25,372 bases of DNA from Alectryocaccomicrobium faecavium. Its GTDB lineage: Bacteria > Bacillota > Clostridia > Christensenellales > Aristaeellaceae. Location: assembly GCA_018713425.1 (NCBI GenBank), contig DVOT01000205.1, forward strand, positions 1 to 25,372, in the 5' to 3' direction. Numbering within the stretch: the stretch's first letter is position 1; each line of letters starts with the position of its first letter. The position numbers and the translations under genes are program-made. Positions 23,720 to 25,372 of this stretch are shown here, one piece after another. Under the pieces are notes generated by a model. The model was not told the DNA's origin. It saw nothing but the letters and a program-made list of their open reading frames with translations, and did no database searches.

Positions 23720-23851
23720 CCTTCTTTCTCCCGGCGTCTAGGCATAAAAAGAGCAGAGAACCTCTTTCAAGATTTTCTGCTTGGTGATACCCCCCGGTGA
23801 GCGGTTGATATTCAGTTTTGAAATTTCGGGCCAGGCTGGCCCGATAAATTA
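23720..23851 (+). repeat. structured 132-bp repeat, copy 2
   Basis: Second copy of the repeat at 22837-22968, same orientation and nearly same length. Hairpin 1 (23751-23782) is GAGCAGAGAA / TTTTCTGCTT: relative to copy 1, one G-C pair became A-T by changes on both sides, and two G-C pairs became G.T. Hairpin 2 (23827-23843) is a perfect seven-pair CGGGCCA-GGC-TGGCCCG. The minus strand of hairpin 1 is again followed by TTTTT. Confidence 0.8.
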
Positions 23852-23858
23852 GGATTTA

Positions 23859-24037
23859 TTAGTTCAATAAAGCTTTATATCCATTTGTCTTATCGCCGGT
23901 GATGGTAACAAAATATGATTCACCAAAGCGCACTTCCTATGATATAGGCTCCATATATTTTGTGATGCCGTCCGGATATATATTTTCATATTTGCCGCTA
24001 GCTTTATTACATTATCACATACTTCTTTGAAAAAATA
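23859..24037 (-). pseudogene. decayed C-terminal gene remnant, unknown family
   Basis: Minus-strand translation gives protein-like sequence broken twice. An upstream part reads FFKEVCDNVIKLA, a frameshift near 24001 changes frame, then GKYENIYPDGITKYMEPIS, an in-frame TAG where Tyr is expected, and EVRFGESYFVTITGDKTNG up to a final LLN and TAA (23861-23859). It directly follows the stop of the next acetyltransferase. I do not recognise the parent protein. The AT-rich composition matches the rest of this patch. Confidence 0.55.
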
Positions 24038-24042
24038 AAAAT

Positions 24043-24483
24043 TTATAGATTAAATCGATAGATCATAATCTGTCTTTTTCCTTCAGAATACAGATCATTG
24101 TCCTTAGGGATATCTGCAGTTTCTATATAAACTCCCCCTGCAATCTCACATGTCCTCGAGGATGCAATATTGGTTGGATCACAAGTGATAATCAAGTAAT
24201 CCATATTGTGCTTTTTTGCTTGTAAAAACAAAAGTGCACACGCCTTTGCCGCATAGCGATGCCCTTGATAATCCTTCTCAATTCCGTAGCCGATATTCCC
24301 GAAAATATATGTTTTTTCGTTGTGACCGATTCTCAGATTACAATAACCTATTTTCTTTCCATCGAGAAGGCAAATATCAAAATAGTATGTCGGGAGCCAT
24401 TGTTTTTCCGGTTGCGCATCACATGTCTTTTCCAAGCGAAGAAAAACCTCTTCGCTTTTTAAGTCGTTCGTCGCATAAAACAC
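24043..24483 (-). CDS. GNAT-family N-acetyltransferase (divergent)
   Basis: GNAT-like enzyme of 146 residues. The family's central strands are visible ('YYFDICLLDGKKIGYCNLRI' and 'FGNIGYGIEKDYQGHRYAA'), as is the later 'LIITCDPTNIASSRTCEIAG' strand-helix with the Asn-x-x-Ser pattern that positions acetyl-CoA. The pyrophosphate loop is divergent: QGHRYA instead of Q-x-x-G-x-G/A, as in ribosomal-protein or drug acetyltransferase relatives that tolerate changes there. The start is a GTG at 24483 with AAGG/AGGTG about six to fifteen bases ahead; a stop lies just upstream in frame, so no longer start exists. It is AT-rich like its neighbour, has its own promoter, and is followed by a gene remnant and repeat copy 2. 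Substrate unknown. Confidence 0.8.
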   Translation of the reverse strand: MFYATNDLKSEEVFLRLEKTCDAQPEKQWLPTYYFDICLLDGKKIGYCNLRIGHNEKTYIFGNIGYGIEKDYQGHRYAAKACALLFLQAKKHNMDYLIITCDPTNIASSRTCEIAGGVYIETADIPKDNDLYSEGKRQIMIYRFNL

Positions 24484-24523
24484 ATCTCACACCTACCTTC
24501 AAATTCTACGTACTATTTGATTT

Positions 24524-24552
24524 ATTTTATAACAAATCACCTTTCTTTGCAA
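24524..24552 (-). promoter_or_regulatory. promoter of the divergent GNAT gene
   Basis: On the minus strand TTGCAA (24552-24547), 17-base spacer, TAAAAT (24529-24524). The start of transcription would be near 24517, with a leader of about 34 bases before the GTG. Confidence 0.6.
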
Positions 24553-24758
24553 CTGATGAATTGTAAACTTTTCCCGTATGCTACTGGGCGCTGCCTTTGT
24601 GGAACAACAGGTACTTAGACATAAGTTGATTGATTCCTGCCGGATGGCTTCTCCACGGAGCTTATTTATACCATGGTAGCTAAAATGACTGCATCGCTAC
24701 ATTCATCCATCCAAATCCGCTTTTCTAAATTTGGCTAGCCCATATGGACGATACCAAG
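24553..24758. other. intergenic stretch, no gene recognised
   Basis: Intermediate GC. Short open frames only: a plus-strand 33-codon frame starting near 24579, and a minus-strand 13-codon frame MSKYLLFHKGSAQ (24622-24581) ending in TAG. The latter reads like the start of a lost gene, but I cannot assign it. Confidence 0.35.
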
Positions 24759-24792
24759 AAACCCGCTCACCGCTTCTTGGGTGAACGGGTTT
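24759..24792 (-). terminator. terminator of the BFD-type gene
   Basis: Thirteen-pair hairpin, AAACCCGCTCACC (24759-24771) with GGTGAACGGGTTT (24780-24792), one non-Watson-Crick position that is G.U on the minus strand. It begins 16 bases past the TAG stop at 24808, and T residues follow on the minus strand. It could act in both directions. Confidence 0.7.
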
Positions 24793-24807
24793 TCCCATTT
24801 TTGCGTT

Positions 24808-25002
24808 CTAGCGATAAATAATTTGAGAAATAGCGTCCATGATCTTATCATGGCAACCGCCACATCCCGTGGAGCAATGCGTGACTTCCTGCACCTCTTT
24901 GAAAGCCGATTCGAGATCCGGGAAGGATTCCGCCTTATGTACGGCTTCTTCCACATCAAAGAACGAAACGTTTTTGCACTTACAAATCAGATAGTTTTCC
25001 AT
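24808..25002 (-). CDS. BFD-type [2Fe-2S]-binding protein
   Basis: Small BFD-like iron-sulphur protein, 64 residues, close to the family's length. It has the four cluster ligands in the expected order: CKC at residues 7-9 and the C-terminal 'THCSTGCGGC' with the CXXC pair at 47-50. The helix between, 'DVEEAVHKAESFPDLESAFK', fits the BFD helical layout. In other bacteria Bfd donates electrons to bacterioferritin so that stored iron is released. Here it sits next to a rubrerythrin-type protein, so an electron-donor role in peroxide reduction is a reasonable inference. AGGAGGGC at 25006-25013 (minus strand) fixes the start. A terminator follows. Small [2Fe-2S] domains also occur in NAD(P)H oxidoreductases, but the protein is stand-alone here. 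Confidence 0.88.
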   Translation of the reverse strand: MENYLICKCKNVSFFDVEEAVHKAESFPDLESAFKEVQEVTHCSTGCGGCHDKIMDAISQIIYR

Positions 25003-25072
25003 ATTGCCCTCCTGCGCCGGATGCGCAATGCAGCACGATTTCAGCGCGATCCCTATAGCGATAATGCAATCT

Positions 25073-25097
25073 GGGGAGGAGTCTGCGACCCCTCCCC
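25073..25097 (-). terminator. hairpin after the rubrerythrin gene
   Basis: GGGGAGGAGTC (25073-25083) and GACCCCTCCCC (25087-25097) form eleven pairs, one of them G.U on the minus strand, around TGC. It lies 15 bases past the rubrerythrin stop. The following bases are not a good U-tract, so it may be only a weak terminator or an mRNA stabiliser. Confidence 0.55.
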
Positions 25098-25111
25098 GTA
25101 TGCCAAAGATT

Positions 25112-25372
25112 CTACTTACCGAAGTAGCGGTTCAGCAGACCTTCGAAGGCGCGGCCATGGCGGGCCTCGTCCTTGGCCATCTCATGCACGGTGTCGTGGA
25201 TGGCATCCAGGTTCAGCTCTTTGGCCAGCTTGGCCAGCTCAAACTTGCCGGCGGTGGCGCCATTTTCGGCTTCCACGCGCATTTCGAGGTTCTTCTTGGT
25301 GGAGGAAGTCACGACCTCGCCCAGCATCTCGGCGAACTTCGCGGCATGCTCCGCCTCTTCATACGCGGCCTT
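25112..25372 (-). CDS. rubrerythrin (reverse-type), C-terminal part, truncated by window end
   Basis: The C-terminal 86 residues of a ferritin-like diiron protein. Reading enters at the window end as KAAYEEAEHAAKFAEMLGEV; EEAEH gives diiron ligands, and 'DEARHGRAFEGLLNRYFGK' gives the second E/D-x-x-H ligand pair of the four-helix bundle and the last helix. The stretch 'NLEMRVEAENGATAGKF' is typical of clostridial reverse rubrerythrins (NADH peroxidase), where the rubredoxin domain is N-terminal and the bundle ends the protein, as it does here. Such proteins reduce hydrogen peroxide in anaerobes. The N-terminal part, and thus the rubredoxin domain, is outside the window. Stop is at 25112. A BFD-type protein gene is the next gene downstream. 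Confidence 0.87.
   Translation of the reverse strand, partial: KAAYEEAEHAAKFAEMLGEVVTSSTKKNLEMRVEAENGATAGKFELAKLAKELNLDAIHDTVHEMAKDEARHGRAFEGLLNRYFGK

Noticed and set aside
23611..23745. 44-codon minus-strand peptide starting MPRRREKEG
   Set aside because: Copy 1 has a similar start (MPGRREKEG) but stops after 17 codons; the ATG lies in the U-tract of a hairpin with no ribosome site, so it reflects repeat conservation rather than a gene.
22837..23851. Integron attC sites
   Set aside because: ATTTAAC occurs at 22964-22970, but the paired GTTRRRY/RYYYAAC core boxes at proper places are missing in both copies and no integrase gene is in the window.
24216..24566. 116-codon plus-strand open frame over the divergent GNAT gene
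   Set aside because: Antisense to a recognisable GNAT fold with its own promoter and start on the minus strand; no ribosome site or known family.
1..25372. tRNA, rRNA, CRISPR array or transposase gene
   Set aside because: No cloverleaf-like sequence, rRNA signature, evenly spaced direct repeats or transposase motif was found on either strand.

Overview
The window looks like chromosomal DNA of an anaerobic Gram-positive bacterium, most likely class Clostridia (Bacillota). The supporting signs are TTGACA/TATAAT-type promoters, strong AGGAGG ribosome sites, lipoprotein and YSIRK-less Sec signals, a B12-dependent class II ribonucleotide reductase, a reverse-rubrerythrin C-terminus with a small BFD ferredoxin, and frequent acidic secreted proteins. 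Most of it is GC-rich; about 23.0-24.56 kb is clearly AT-rich. The genus cannot be fixed from sequence reading alone. No rRNA, tRNA or CRISPR array was seen.

Layout. (1) 0.1-4.1 kb: the class II ribonucleotide reductase nrdJ, with two NrdR boxes on its promoter, lies between two small secreted proteins that resemble each other. (2) 4.15-6.34 kb: a cytoplasmic GH78-type alpha-L-rhamnosidase, directly behind a strong terminator. (3) 6.4-15.56 kb: one tightly packed operon for a MacB/YknXYZ-like export system. It holds a secreted protein with a peptidoglycan-binding-like repeat, three different HlyD/MacA-type adaptors in a row, one 937-residue FtsX-type permease, and two ATPases, the second carrying an AbrB/SpoVT-like C-terminal extension. 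(4) 15.6-17.0 kb: a GNAT acetyltransferase and the DNA repair glycosylase mutM. (5) 17.0-19.2 kb, minus strand: an AlbA_2/Schlafen-type predicted regulator and an alpha/beta hydrolase. (6) 19.4-22.76 kb: a divergent heterodimeric ABC exporter. Its first subunit has an in-frame TGA at codon 9, and a third ABC gene behind it is cut off after about 24 codons. (7) 22.8-24.56 kb: an acquired AT-rich patch with two minus-strand GNAT genes, a decayed gene remnant and two copies of a 132-bp structured repeat. (8) 24.8 kb to the end, minus strand: a BFD-type [2Fe-2S] protein and the C-terminus of a (reverse) rubrerythrin, running off the window.

How the parts work together. nrdJ supplies deoxynucleotides and appears to be NrdR-controlled. 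The large operon probably builds one envelope-spanning efflux or export machine. The second exporter looks partly broken, and its 3' side is the edge of the acquired patch. The BFD protein and rubrerythrin suggest peroxide/oxygen defence of an anaerobe. The best candidates for something undescribed are the triple-adaptor exporter with its AbrB-tailed ATPase, and the duplicated structured repeat, whose base changes preserve two hairpins.
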